Below the pieces are notes generated by a model. That model saw nothing but the letters and a program-made list of their open reading frames with translations. It was not told where the DNA came from and ran no database searches. 42,711 nucleotides of DNA, taken from contig JACRGR010000015.1 of NCBI GenBank assembly GCA_016212275.1, positions 1-42,711 of the forward strand. The letters run 5' to 3'. Positions 15,860 through 23,963 of the stretch are shown here, one piece after another. Numbering within the stretch: the stretch's first letter is position 1; every line of letters starts with the position of its first letter. Position numbers and translations under genes: made by a program. Origin of the DNA: Nitrospinota bacterium. Lineage in GTDB: Bacteria > Nitrospinota_A > UBA7883 > JACRGQ01.

Positions 15860-17473
15860 ATGAAAAAATATTTTTGGGGGCTTGCAACCGCCGCGCTTTT
15901 TGCCATTTCGTGCGGCAGTGGCGGGGACAGCTCTTCCACCACCGCCGCTCAATCCGCCGCGGCCACCGGCAATTGTACGGGATCGGCAACGGTGGCGGCG
16001 GGAAGCACGGTGGGCGGGACCGCTTATTATGAAGACCGCACCTACAACAGCACCGGATTCACCGGCACCGCCTGCAAGCCGATACGGTACGCAAAGGTGG
16101 AAGTGATAAAAGGCGGCTCGGTGATCGCCAGCACGACCACCAACTTCGAGGGGATGTATTCCGTGGCGCCGGGCGCCACTGGCACGATGTATGTGCGGGT
16201 GATCGCCGAGGCCGCCTCGCCGTATTCCGAGGTGGTGAAGGACAACCGCGATTCGTCCACCTACGCCGTGTCGTCCGCCAGTTTTACGCTTGCTTCCGGC
16301 CAAGGCGCCACGGTGGTGCTGGGCGCGGCAAAGGAGGACGTGGGCCAGGCGTTCAATGTTTTCGATAACATCATCAAAACGCAGGATGCGTTGAAAACGC
16401 TTTCCAGCGCCAGTCCGCCGCTCATCACCGCCTATTGGTATTCCGGCAAGACGGAGGGAACGTGGTACTACAAGTCCGGCGGCGCCCACTTCATCGACCT
16501 GCTGGGGAAATCCACCGATTCCGATTCGTATGACGACAGCGTGATACTACACGAAATGGGACACTATGCCGCTTCGGCATACTCCAAGGATGATTCGCCG
16601 GGCGGATCGCACAGCCTTACCGGGCATTACGACCTGCGGCTCAGCTGGTCCGAAGGGTGGGCCACTTTCTTCTCCAGCCTCGTCAAAAGCATCAGCGTCG
16701 AATCGAACCCGGCGGTATATGTGGATACCAACGGCGCTTCCGGCACTGGCGCGTCCACCCTGCTTTTCACCTTCGAGATTGATACCCCTTCTTCCTCAGC
16801 CCTAGCCATCGGGGCGGATAACGAAATGGCGGTGGGAAACGTGCTGTGGCACATCTACGCATCCCCCGCCGACGGAACCCACTTGGGGTTGGGTTCCACC
16901 CCCATTTGGAATATCTTTTCGCAGGGTCTGAAGAACACCACTTCAACGGTGACGTTCGAGACGTTCTACGACCTTTGGGTCGCCGGTGGGCTGTCGTCTC
17001 TCACGAATATATTGAAGGATCGGCTCATCAAGTACTCCGCGGACCTGTACGAAAGCGACGATACTTCCGCCACCGCGCGGACGGTGACGGCCGGCACCAC
17101 TGAATCCGCGCACTCGTTCTTCCCGGCCAGCGACAAGGACTGGTACAAAATAAGCGTGACCAGCGGCACCGCCTATACCTTCTCCACACTGACGTTGGGT
17201 GACGGCGCCGATACGCTATTGACCCTGTATGATAGCAATGGCACCACGCAACTGGCGCAAAATGACGACGACTCCTCATTGAGTTGCTCCAACGGATCCA
17301 TTCAATGCCGGGCGTCGAAGATCGCCTGGACGGCAAACGCGACGAAAACGGTGTACCTCCTGGCCGAACCGTACCGCCCGCTCGTGAGCGGCACCGACAT
17401 CTCCTACAGTTCCTCGACCACCTATCCCGCCGCCGTGACGCGCTACGGCTCCTACACCATCTCCGTCCAGTAG
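15860..17473 (+). CDS. Secreted lipoprotein zinc metalloprotease with C-terminal PPC domain
   Basis: This 537-residue protein has a lipobox FAISC (lipidated Cys18) and a Ser/Thr/Ala-rich linker. A carboxypeptidase-regulatory-like beta domain (about 48-150) follows. The peptidase domain contains HEMGHY (HExxH) and, about 35 residues on, SEGWATFF, whose Glu is a likely third zinc ligand (gluzincin pattern). The last about 110 residues (DKDWYKISVTSG; DTLLTLYDSNG) are a bacterial pre-peptidase C-terminal domain. It lies 5 bp after the GT-C gene. The cell-surface or periplasmic substrate is unknown. Confidence 0.8.
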   Translation: MKKYFWGLATAALFAISCGSGGDSSSTTAAQSAAATGNCTGSATVAAGSTVGGTAYYEDRTYNSTGFTGTACKPIRYAKVEVIKGGSVIASTTTNFEGMYSVAPGATGTMYVRVIAEAASPYSEVVKDNRDSSTYAVSSASFTLASGQGATVVLGAAKEDVGQAFNVFDNIIKTQDALKTLSSASPPLITAYWYSGKTEGTWYYKSGGAHFIDLLGKSTDSDSYDDSVILHEMGHYAASAYSKDDSPGGSHSLTGHYDLRLSWSEGWATFFSSLVKSISVESNPAVYVDTNGASGTGASTLLFTFEIDTPSSSALAIGADNEMAVGNVLWHIYASPADGTHLGLGSTPIWNIFSQGLKNTTSTVTFETFYDLWVAGGLSSLTNILKDRLIKYSADLYESDDTSATARTVTAGTTESAHSFFPASDKDWYKISVTSGTAYTFSTLTLGDGADTLLTLYDSNGTTQLAQNDDDSSLSCSNGSIQCRASKIAWTANATKTVYLLAEPYRPLVSGTDISYSSSTTYPAAVTRYGSYTISVQ

Positions 17474-17492
17474 CCAGTCGCCGGATGGCGGC

Positions 17493-18041
17493 TTACATCG
17501 TCCCGTGCAACAACTCCGGCTCAATGGAAACATTGTTGGTTGAGTCCCCTATCCATATCTGCCCGTCCTGCACGGTGCATTGAAGGTTCATCGTTCTCTG
17601 GGCCAACTCCGCCAATGAGCGGGTGGCGGGCTGGGGCAGGGCGATCACTTTCAGGTTTTGGTGGCGGGACAGATTTTCCGCTATCGGTTGCCACCATGTT
17701 TGAACCGTTCGGCCTCCATACGCATAGATGTAAACCAGTTTTGCCCGGTTGCAGGCCTTTCGTATTCGCTTTTCATCGGGAAGGCCGACGTCTATCCAAA
17801 TATCTATCTCACCCGAAAGGTTTTTCCGCCAGATGTCCGGCTCTTCATCCTCGGCGGATACCCCTTCAGTGAAGGTGAGTCCTTCCGAGGCGTGCAGGAT
17901 AAAGGCGAGCAGGCGGACCATCATCCGCTCGTCGGTTTCGGAGGAGTGCTGGGCAATGGTGAGCGCATGGTCGTTGTAATAGGCGCGGTCCATGTTCGCG
18001 ATCTGAAGTTTCACTTTAAATACTGTCGCCTTGGTTGCCAT
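17493..18041 (-). CDS. yaeQ: YaeQ family protein
   Basis: The 182 residues match YaeQ from end to end: ATVFKVKLQIANMDRAYY near the start, then HSSETDERMMVRLLAFIL, GEIDIWIDVGLPDEKRIRKA and YIYAYGG. The fold is PD-(D/E)xK-nuclease-like. Suggested roles (transcription elongation or RfaH bypass in E. coli) are unsettled. It is a single gene, convergent with the metalloprotease. Confidence 0.93.
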   Translation of the reverse strand: MATKATVFKVKLQIANMDRAYYNDHALTIAQHSSETDERMMVRLLAFILHASEGLTFTEGVSAEDEEPDIWRKNLSGEIDIWIDVGLPDEKRIRKACNRAKLVYIYAYGGRTVQTWWQPIAENLSRHQNLKVIALPQPATRSLAELAQRTMNLQCTVQDGQIWIGDSTNNVSIEPELLHGTM

Positions 18042-18366
18042 TCGTTTATTATCCCCGCGCCTTGTAAAAAGCGGGCCGATTATTTTGTTTGGCGTACCGG
18101 CGATTGCGGGAAAAGGGAAATCGCCAAGATGCGGGAATGGTGATGTGAAAAATCTCCTTGCAGGAGTAATTTTATTTGTTGGCGGTAAATGGGGTCACGG
18201 CTGGACATTTGATAATTTATAAATAAGTCAACAAGTCATGCCTCACCCCGTTTCCGTTTTGACCCTGTTTTTGCCAAAATCTTTTCGCAATAATTTGAAA
18301 TAACCGCCCTATTGAAAGTATCTTCAATAATTTGAAATTATTTTTTTATATTTTCGTCTGTCATAA
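18042..18366. other. AT-rich intergenic stretch
   Basis: No gene is seen. Base composition shifts from GC-rich to AT-rich, marking the left border of the transferred island. AATAATTTGAAATTATT followed by a T run (about 18329-18352) could form a hairpin terminator on the plus strand. Confidence 0.4.
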
Positions 18367-18849
18367 TCAATGCTCTGTTAGACCCTTAGGAAACTTATCC
18401 ACGATGAGGTTTGGGTTAATATTGTGTTCAAGCCACACTTTTGCGCCGTCAAGGACAATAGTAAATCCACCTAAAGAATCAAGTGCTTGAGCAACGATAC
18501 TATCTCCATCTCCTTGAAAGCCGGAATTCACGATATTTACAAAAGTAGAGTCATTTTCGTAAGGTGTAAATGTCCACTCTAGTTTGGTCATAGCTCCAAG
18601 ATCGCCCCACTCAACGAGGATTCGTTTATTTATCTCAATTTCTTTTACGTTAACCAAGGCGGTGGCGTTATACATTTCCCAAGCCCAAGTAATTTGTCTA
18701 CCAACTTCTAACTTTCCGCTACTTTTTGTAAACCAAAATTTGGTAGTAATGTCTGGGTTTATAAATGCCTCAAAAACCTCCGCAACAGGTTTACGAATGA
18801 GCATTCCTACTTTTATAATCGGGTCTTTGGTTAATTGTAGTTTTTCCAT
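18367..18849 (-). CDS. SRPBCC/AHSA1-domain protein
   Basis: This 160-residue protein has a START-like (Aha1 C-terminal) fold pattern: IRKPVAEVFEAFINPDITTKFWFTKSSG split near the N-terminus, a central WAWEMY...VKEIEINKRILVEW, and TKLEWTFTPYE. Such domains bind hydrophobic ligands; no substrate can be given. I chose MEKLQLTKD as the start because the upstream extension overlaps the preceding gene and is not conserved in the family. Its codons are clearly AT-rich compared with the flanks. It follows the DUF1761 gene by 17 bp, so the two are likely co-transcribed. Confidence 0.8.
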   Translation of the reverse strand: MEKLQLTKDPIIKVGMLIRKPVAEVFEAFINPDITTKFWFTKSSGKLEVGRQITWAWEMYNATALVNVKEIEINKRILVEWGDLGAMTKLEWTFTPYENDSTFVNIVNSGFQGDGDSIVAQALDSLGGFTIVLDGAKVWLEHNINPNLIVDKFPKGLTEH

Positions 18850-18866
18850 AGTTAATGATTTTTTAT

Positions 18867-19283
18867 TTACCAGGCTGCTAATATTGATCCCATGGTTGCC
18901 ATTATAATAAGTGAACACCCTGCTTCAAAAAGCCACAGCTTCCAACTGCGCCCCATCCAAATAACCTCGATTGAAGAGGATGTAACCAGAAAACTAAGCC
19001 AGACCCAGAAACCGACAGCCATACCGCTTATAGCACTACCTTCTGTGTGATGATAGACGGCTGAAACTAAAATAATGTTTGCTAAACCAAATGCAGTAAC
19101 AAGGTTAACTACAAAATTCCAAAACATTTTCCCATACATATCAGAAAATTTTTCATTTCCTGTGGGGTGAATATTTGCGAGCTTCATCCATAACTTCCCT
19201 GACACAGGGCCATGAAATAAGAATCCAAGCACAAATGCCACTATTGCCGAAACGAGAACAGAAAGTAAATTTATTGGTAACAT
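18867..19283 (-). CDS. DUF1761 family membrane protein
   Basis: This 138-residue protein has four hydrophobic helices and the DUF1761 pattern: N-terminal VSAIVAFVLGFLFHGPVSGKLW in two pieces, a central MAVGFWVWLSFL, and C-terminal IWMGRSWKLWLFEAGC. Its function is unknown. It is AT-rich like its neighbours and lies just downstream of a broken XRE-type regulator. A SRPBCC/DUF1761 pair of this kind is often carried on transferred DNA. Confidence 0.78.
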   Translation of the reverse strand: MLPINLLSVLVSAIVAFVLGFLFHGPVSGKLWMKLANIHPTGNEKFSDMYGKMFWNFVVNLVTAFGLANIILVSAVYHHTEGSAISGMAVGFWVWLSFLVTSSSIEVIWMGRSWKLWLFEAGCSLIIMATMGSILAAW

Positions 19284-19289
19284 ATAATC

Positions 19290-19479
19290 TTACTTTACCA
19301 AATCTTCCATCGGAACGCCTAACGAATTGGCGATTTTTGGGATTGTCTGAACACTTGGTTTTGTAACAACGCCGCCTTCAATTTTCGTAAGGGTAGAGTA
19401 TTATATATTGGCTTTTTTCGCCAAGTCGTCCTGTGACCTTCCCCCCGGAACTGGCAGGTTTCAATGCGAGTATTTTCAT
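19290..19479 (-). pseudogene. Broken XRE-family transcriptional regulator
   Basis: The minus strand encodes RSQDDLAKKANI-stop-YSTLTKIEGGVV, then TKPSVQTIPKIANSLGVPME and DLVK, a clear helix-turn-helix (HTH_3) domain. It is damaged twice. A TAA replaces the codon after ANI, where a Pro codon is normal, and the upstream ATG (19479) is out of frame by one base at a run of six G residues near 19441-19446. The usual first helix is also missing. It probably once controlled the DUF1761/SRPBCC genes. The rest of 19480-19593 holds nothing recognisable. Confidence 0.75.
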
Positions 19480-19593
19480 TACGCAGTTAACCTCAACTGC
19501 TCCCGTTTTGTAAATTCCGCCAGTGCCACAAGTTGGTAGTTGGGGTCAGCCTTGACTATTTGACTTATTTCACCGGTGGTATGACACCTCCAG

Positions 19594-20049
19594 CTACGCA
19601 GGCTTCGACACGTTCTTCACTTTCATCTTGATGTCCATCAATTCGCCATGCGAGATGCGCAAAAGGTTCCCCAGTTTGTGGGCCAGATAATCCTCGTGCG
19701 CGTCCAGGCGGCCATCCGCATAGACCACCTGCCACATTATTTCGATAACCTGGAGTTTTTCCTCCTTGGTGTAGTTCTGGTTCACCAAGTTGGTGAAATG
19801 CCACAGGTCTATCGCTCCTTTCAACTCGCGGGCCGCGGTCTGGAGCAGTTCCTCGGCTTCCTGCGGAGTTAGCGCGTGCGTATCTTCCAGGTGTTTTAGG
19901 ATGTGGTTCCTTTCCTCATTCGAAAACTCGCCGTCCATCCCGGCCATCTCTATCAGTATCGCGCACGCGGCCACCCTCACGTCGTGTCCGCCAGCCTTCG
20001 CGGCACCTTCCGCGGGCTTTCCAAAAAACCTGTCAATAAATCCAAACAT
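19594..20049 (-). CDS. TerB-like domain protein
   Basis: The 151 residues contain one TerB/DjlA-type helical domain (DVRVAACAILIEMAGMDGEF, EEAEELLQTAARELK, VIEIMWQVVYADGRLDAHED), with the two acidic DGE/DGR turns that bind metal in TerB. The domain is a general stress or membrane-associated module; tellurite resistance cannot be inferred. The start MFGFIDRFFGK has an AGGAAAGGG ribosome site. GC-rich composition returns here, so it lies outside the AT-rich island. Confidence 0.8.
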   Translation of the reverse strand: MFGFIDRFFGKPAEGAAKAGGHDVRVAACAILIEMAGMDGEFSNEERNHILKHLEDTHALTPQEAEELLQTAARELKGAIDLWHFTNLVNQNYTKEEKLQVIEIMWQVVYADGRLDAHEDYLAHKLGNLLRISHGELMDIKMKVKNVSKPA

Positions 20050-20212
20050 CGTTTTCCCTTTCCTCAACCGATCCCCATGATGATAGCAACTGATGGTTGG
20101 CAAATAAACATAGGATGATTTCCTGGTGGGAGTGATTGGGATTTTACACTCGCATTTCCTTGAAATGCTCCTGTTCAAAACCCGGAACACTTCTTTGAAG
20201 TGTCCAGTTTTG

Positions 20213-20406
20213 TGGTGGAGGCGAGGGGAGTAACGGTTCCTCCGTCGCCAACATCCGGTTGGCTCCTGCGTAACCTCACCTCTCTCGCTTTCACGGCCGT
20301 CCTGTCCGTGATGCGCTCCCTTATCGGTCGCGCCGCTCGTTCGCTTCGACTCCCCTTCCTAACCATGACCAAAATAAAATTATCCCCAACGGGGATATTT
20401 TTATTT
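20213..20406 (-). mobile_element. RNA-tail-duplicating element after tmRNA
   Basis: Directly after the tmRNA CCA end, on the minus strand, lie about 194 bp that end in a second copy (20213-20231) of the last 19 bases of tmRNA. Just inside the left part is GGGGAGTCGAA, the inverse of the tmRNA T-arm, able to pair with ACTCCCC of the second tail. The interior holds a 24-nt core (20312-20335) that matches 31227-31250 at 23 of 24 bases. A tmRNA 3' end is a classic integration site, but no integrase is present. Confidence 0.6.
20371..20397 (-). terminator. Terminator of tmRNA
   Basis: The stem TATCCCC/GGGGATA, with a 3-nt loop, is followed on the minus strand by AATTTTATTTT. A T-run also follows on the plus strand, so it may act in both directions. 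It begins about 10 nt after the tmRNA end. Confidence 0.75.
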
Positions 20407-20760
20407 TGGTGGAGGCGAGGGGAGTCGAACCCCTGTCCGAAAACCATTGACCGCCGGGACTACATGCTTATCCTTCGTATTTAATGACGCATCCGCCATG
20501 CCCGAAGGCGGGCCCGCGTCGGATGCCACCGGCGTTTTATCTCGTCCCGGCCCCCGTCGGCCTTGCCGGAACCATCCCGCCTTGTATTGCATCCGGCGAA
20601 ACACCGCGGGAGAGTCCCCCGCCGGACGTCAGCGTGCGATTAAGCCGCTAATGCGTATTCAGTATTGGCGATTGTGATCGCTTAACGTTTTTACGAGGAC
20701 GTAACCCTCGGCATGCCCCAGGTGCGATCTCCGCATTCCCGTCGAAACCGGTACGCCCCC
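20407..20760 (-). ncRNA. ssrA: Transfer-messenger RNA (tmRNA, ssrA)
   Basis: tmRNA rescues stalled ribosomes and tags the unfinished protein for proteolysis. The 354-nt gene begins GGGGGCGTACCGGTTTCGAC and ends with a tRNA-like T-arm and acceptor (GGTTCGACTCCCC...CCACCA), with CCA encoded. The 5' and 3' ends pair as in tRNA. The tag frame reads ANTEYALAA-stop at 20640-20669, with the usual ALAA end. It is a one-piece tmRNA, not the permuted two-piece form. A TATAAT/TATAAG -10 lies at about 20769-20779. Confidence 0.97.
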
Positions 20761-20768
20761 AGCTTCAA

Positions 20769-20779
20769 CTTATATTATA
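20769..20779 (-). promoter_or_regulatory. -10 region of the tmRNA promoter
   Basis: The minus strand reads TATAATATAAG, giving two overlapping -10 hexamers; TATAAG at 20769-20774 best fits a start at about 20760-20762. No convincing -35 is seen. Confidence 0.5.
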
Positions 20780-20847
20780 ATTGAATCCTGCCCCCAATAG
20801 AAGCCTCTTGAATCGGCAGGCGGAAATCATTGAAATTAGGAGGAATC

Positions 20848-21240
20848 ATGCAACAAACCGGATATGGCCTTTCCCGCAAACTGGATATGGCTTTCGACGA
20901 CGCCGAAAAAAAGGTGCGCGAAAAACTGAAAGAACAGGGGTTCGGCATCCTCACCGAGATAAACGTGCAAAAAACCCTCAAGGAAAAGCTGAACGTGGAT
21001 TTCAAGCGTTACCTCATCCTGGGCGCGTGCAATCCGCCGTTCGCCCACAAGGCGCTTTCGGTGGAAACAGAGATCGGTCTGATGATGCCGTGCAATGTCA
21101 TCGTGTACGAGGCGGACGGCAAAACCGTGGTGGCCGCCATTGACCCGCTCTCGGCGATGGGCGTGGTGGGAAACGAGAAACTGAAGGAGATTGCGGCCCA
21201 GGTGCGCGAAAAGCTGATGGCCGCCGTGATGGCGGTCTGA
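20848..21240 (+). CDS. DUF302 family protein
   Basis: This 130-residue protein matches DUF302: GYGLSRKLDMAFDDA, REKLKEQGFGILTEINVQ, TLKEKLNVDFKRYLILGACN, then PPFAHKAL and MMPCNVIVYE. Its function is unknown. Conserved Cys in ILGACNPP and MPCNV are family features, and a redox or heavy-metal link has been suggested for relatives. The start is set at MQQTGYG by an AGGAGG site at about 20838. Confidence 0.9.
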   Translation: MQQTGYGLSRKLDMAFDDAEKKVREKLKEQGFGILTEINVQKTLKEKLNVDFKRYLILGACNPPFAHKALSVETEIGLMMPCNVIVYEADGKTVVAAIDPLSAMGVVGNEKLKEIAAQVREKLMAAVMAV

Positions 21241-21332
21241 CCGGAGAAGTTATCCGCGGATTAGACGGTTCCGCGGATGACGTTCCCCGCGCCGGGTTTT
21301 GAAAGCGGAAGGGAGTGTAATAGAATTGGTCT

Positions 21333-21677
21333 ATGGACGGATGCATTTTCTGCAAGATAATCAAGGGTGAAATTCCCAACGATAAAATCCACGAAACGGA
21401 TAATATCCTCATCATCGAGGACAAGCATCCGCAAGCGCCCAAGCATTACCTGGCGATAACCAAAAAGCATATCCAGGATGTGATGAACCTCACCGAGGAA
21501 GACAAAGGCCTGATGGCGGAGATGCTAAACGCGGTGCAGGAAGTGGCCCGGAAAAAGAAGCTGGCGGAAAACGGGTTCCGAATGGTGATGAACCACGGCC
21601 TCAACGGCGGCCAAACCATTTTCCACCTGCACATGCACATCCTGGGCGGCAGGCCGATGAACTGGCCCCCGGGCTGA
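21333..21677 (+). CDS. HIT family protein (HinT-type purine nucleoside phosphoramidase)
   Basis: The 114-residue protein opens CIFCKIIKGEIPNDKIHET and ends with the histidine triad FHLHMHILGGRPMNWPPG. The triad's middle His is nucleophilic in AMP-phosphoramidate or AMP-lysine hydrolysis. CxxC at residues 4-7 is a common zinc-binding feature of HinT. It is cytoplasmic and housekeeping, and lies 38 bp upstream of rsmB. Confidence 0.95.
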   Translation: MDGCIFCKIIKGEIPNDKIHETDNILIIEDKHPQAPKHYLAITKKHIQDVMNLTEEDKGLMAEMLNAVQEVARKKKLAENGFRMVMNHGLNGGQTIFHLHMHILGGRPMNWPPG

Positions 21678-21715
21678 CCCCACTTTTGCCACCTCCCCCC
21701 GCGTAAGGGTACGTT

Positions 21716-23044
21716 ATGGTGAATGTCCGCGAAACGGCCCTGAAACTCCTCGTAAAGACTTTCCGCGAAGACGCCTATTCCAACTATCTGTACGAATCGG
21801 CGGCAACGAACCGTGACTGGTCCCAGACCGACCGCGCCTTCCTGAAAGCGCTATACTTCGGGGTGCTCCGCCAGATGTTGCTCCTGGACCGGCTGATCGG
21901 CGCAAAATGCCGTTCCCCGTACCGCAAGGTGCCGGACATCATAAAAATGATCCTGCGGCTGGGGCTTTATCAGATTCTTTTCATGGACCGCGTTCCCCAT
22001 TCGGCGGCGGTCTCGGAATCGGTGACGCTGGCGAAACGGTATGGTCATCAGGGGACGGCGGGACTGGTGAACGCCATCCTGCGCCGGTATTCGGAAGAAA
22101 AGGATACGGTGAAGGCGTTGCTCGGCCAATGGGACCGCCAAGACCCCGCCCAAATTTCATCATTCACCTCACACCCGCTTTGGATTGTCGAGCGGTACAT
22201 AGGCGAGTTCGGACTGGAAAAGGGGGTGGGGATTTTGGAAGCGAATAACGGTCTGCCGCCGAAAAATTTCCGGGTGGCGGACTGGCGCCGGTTTGAGCAA
22301 TTGACGGCGGAGACGGACATTGGAATAGAAAAAAATCTATTCAATAAATTGGGCGCTTCGATTGAAAAGGCCCCGCGAGAGCTTATAGATAAATTTAAAT
22401 ATGAAAATATTGCCTTTCCGCAGGACCAATCATCACTTATCGCCTCATCCTTGATGGATGGGTGTCAAGGAGATGGACTGGAGCTATGTTGCGGTCGTGG
22501 AAACAAAACGGGAGCAATAGCTGAATATATTGATAACAAATCATTTATATGCTCAATTGACCTGTCGGTCAATAAATTAAAGGTCTTGAAACAGCAAAAC
22601 CAAAAGCATTTAGATAGAATTATAGCTATATGTTCCGATGCGCTAAAACCACTCCCATTCCGCAAGAAATTCGGCTGGATTTTTCTCGACGCGCCCTGTT
22701 CAAACCTCGGCACCACACGCCGCCACCCGGAAATAAAGTATCGCAAGACTCCGGAAGCGGTGCGGGAGTCCGCCGGCGTCCAGTCGGCGGCACTCGCCAA
22801 CGCCGCCCGTTATTTGGCCGAAGGGGGAAGGATTTTGTATGCCGTTTGCTCCATCGAGCGTGAGGAAACCACCGGAGTGGTGGAGCAGTTCCTTTCCTCC
22901 ACGCCGGGGTTCGCGCTGGCGGATATTTCCGCCCAACGGCCCGACTTGGCGGAGGCGGGACTGACCGACGGAAAGTGCCTTCGCATCTTTCCCGGAAGTC
23001 ACGGGATGGACGGATTCTTCTCGGCCATCTTCGAGCGGAGGTAA
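21716..23044 (+). CDS. rsmB: 16S rRNA (cytosine967-C5)-methyltransferase RsmB
   Basis: This 442-residue protein has an N-terminal NusB-like RNA-binding domain (about 1-140; NYLYESAATNRDWSQTDRAF, VPHSAAVSESVTLAKRYG, GLVNAILRRY). A SAM-binding methyltransferase domain follows, with LELCCGRGNKTGAIAEYID (about 256-274), LDAPCSNLGTTRRHPEIKY (catalytic and helper Cys) and YAVCSIEREE. The segment at about 22300-22670, covering the first SAM motifs, is visibly AT-rich against both flanks, as if the gene were a recombinant mosaic. No frame is broken. It overlaps nothing and is followed after 3 bp by the next gene. Confidence 0.93.
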   Translation: MVNVRETALKLLVKTFREDAYSNYLYESAATNRDWSQTDRAFLKALYFGVLRQMLLLDRLIGAKCRSPYRKVPDIIKMILRLGLYQILFMDRVPHSAAVSESVTLAKRYGHQGTAGLVNAILRRYSEEKDTVKALLGQWDRQDPAQISSFTSHPLWIVERYIGEFGLEKGVGILEANNGLPPKNFRVADWRRFEQLTAETDIGIEKNLFNKLGASIEKAPRELIDKFKYENIAFPQDQSSLIASSLMDGCQGDGLELCCGRGNKTGAIAEYIDNKSFICSIDLSVNKLKVLKQQNQKHLDRIIAICSDALKPLPFRKKFGWIFLDAPCSNLGTTRRHPEIKYRKTPEAVRESAGVQSAALANAARYLAEGGRILYAVCSIEREETTGVVEQFLSSTPGFALADISAQRPDLAEAGLTDGKCLRIFPGSHGMDGFFSAIFERR

Positions 23045-23047
23045 AGG

Positions 23048-23407
23048 ATGGGGAAAAAGCTGGTGTTCGTGTACAACGCCGGTTCCGGCCTATTTGAAAA
23101 GGCGACGGACTTCGCGCACAAGATCATCTCCCCCCGCACCTATTCCTGCAACCTGTGCCTGATCGCCTACGGCAATTTCGGCATAAAGAGGGAATGGGCC
23201 AATTTTTTAAAAACCCTGCCGCTGGAGACGGCGTTTTTCCATAAGGATGCTTTCCAGAAGGAATATCCCGGCATTTCGGATGGGCCGTTCCCGGCGATTT
23301 TTTTGGATTCGGGCGACGGATTGCGGGAGGTCATTTCCGCCGAGGAAATTAACGCCCAAACCGACCTCGCGGGGCTGATAGGGTTGGTTCGCCGGAAATT
23401 GGGTTAA
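23048..23407 (+). CDS. Conserved protein of unknown function
   Basis: This 119-residue soluble protein opens KKLVFVYNAGSGLFEKATDF, then HKIISPRTYSCNLCLIAYGN. The same pattern occurs in a widespread small family sometimes labelled GTPase without a P-loop; none is present here. The CNLC motif (Cys-x-x-Cys) could bind metal or form a disulfide. It follows rsmB by 3 bp and is probably co-transcribed. Confidence 0.75.
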   Translation: MGKKLVFVYNAGSGLFEKATDFAHKIISPRTYSCNLCLIAYGNFGIKREWANFLKTLPLETAFFHKDAFQKEYPGISDGPFPAIFLDSGDGLREVISAEEINAQTDLAGLIGLVRRKLG

Positions 23408-23587
23408 GGGCGATGCAAAAGAGAAAGGCCCATACTCACCAGAAAGGACTTCCTGCGTCTTCCGGGCTACTGCCGGTGCGCCGTCTCCCGCGCCGGTTTC
23501 ATGGGCCTGATTCCACTATCGGACTATTTGCGGGAGATGTCAATGGGCCGCCATCTCCCGCGCCGGCGGACGGCGGCCACGGGGTGA
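23408..23587 (+). other. Open stretch without a start codon, possible gene remnant
   Basis: Immediately after the previous stop codon, the same frame stays open for 59 codons with high GC in third positions. It reads PILTRKDFLRLPGYCRCAVS and later GFMGLIPLSDYLREM before TGA. There is no ATG, GTG or TTG in its early part. It may be a decayed gene or readthrough extension. An 18-bp near-direct repeat (CGCCRTCTCCCGCGCCGG) lies within it. Confidence 0.25.
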
Positions 23588-23639
23588 TATACTAAGAAAA
23601 AGGGGGCAATCTCCCCGTCATTTTTGGGAGGGGCCGGAT

Positions 23640-23963
23640 ATGCGGGACGGCAAAATAATGGTCGCCACCGCCGTGGTGACGCTGGCGCTCCACGGCAATT
23701 CCACGCTTAAGGGAAAGCGTTCGGTGCTCAACCGGATAAAGACCCGCGTGCGCAACGAGTTCAATGTTTCCATCGCCGAAGTGGGGGATAACGATCGGCT
23801 CCAGACCGCCGTGCTTGGCCTTGCCGCCGTGAGCGGCGATCGGGTTTACCTTGAAGGGATGATGCAGAAGGTTGTAAACTTCATCGGCTCGATAAGCCAG
23901 GCCGAAATAGCCGGCGTACAGGTTTCGATAGAAGTGAAAGGAGGAGAACATGCTTTCCTTTAA
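23640..23963 (+). CDS. DUF503 (YlxP-like) protein
   Basis: This 107-residue protein has the family pattern VVTLALHGNSTLKGKRSVLN, RIKTRVRNEFNVSIAEVGDN and LQTAVLGLAAVSGD. YlxP-type proteins lie in the nusA-infB-rbfA-truB region in many bacteria and are linked with ribosome maturation; the biochemical role is unknown. It has a GGGAGGGG ribosome site and overlaps rbfA by 14 bp. Confidence 0.9.
   Translation: MRDGKIMVATAVVTLALHGNSTLKGKRSVLNRIKTRVRNEFNVSIAEVGDNDRLQTAVLGLAAVSGDRVYLEGMMQKVVNFIGSISQAEIAGVQVSIEVKGGEHAFL

Noticed and set aside
19594..20049. Tellurite resistance determinant
   Set aside because: Only a TerB-like domain is present and no other ter genes; the domain alone does not support resistance.
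20213..20231. Second tmRNA or CRISPR-like repeat
   Set aside because: Only 19 bp of tail repeats once; no regular spacing and no further repeats. No CRISPR array or cas gene was seen in the window.
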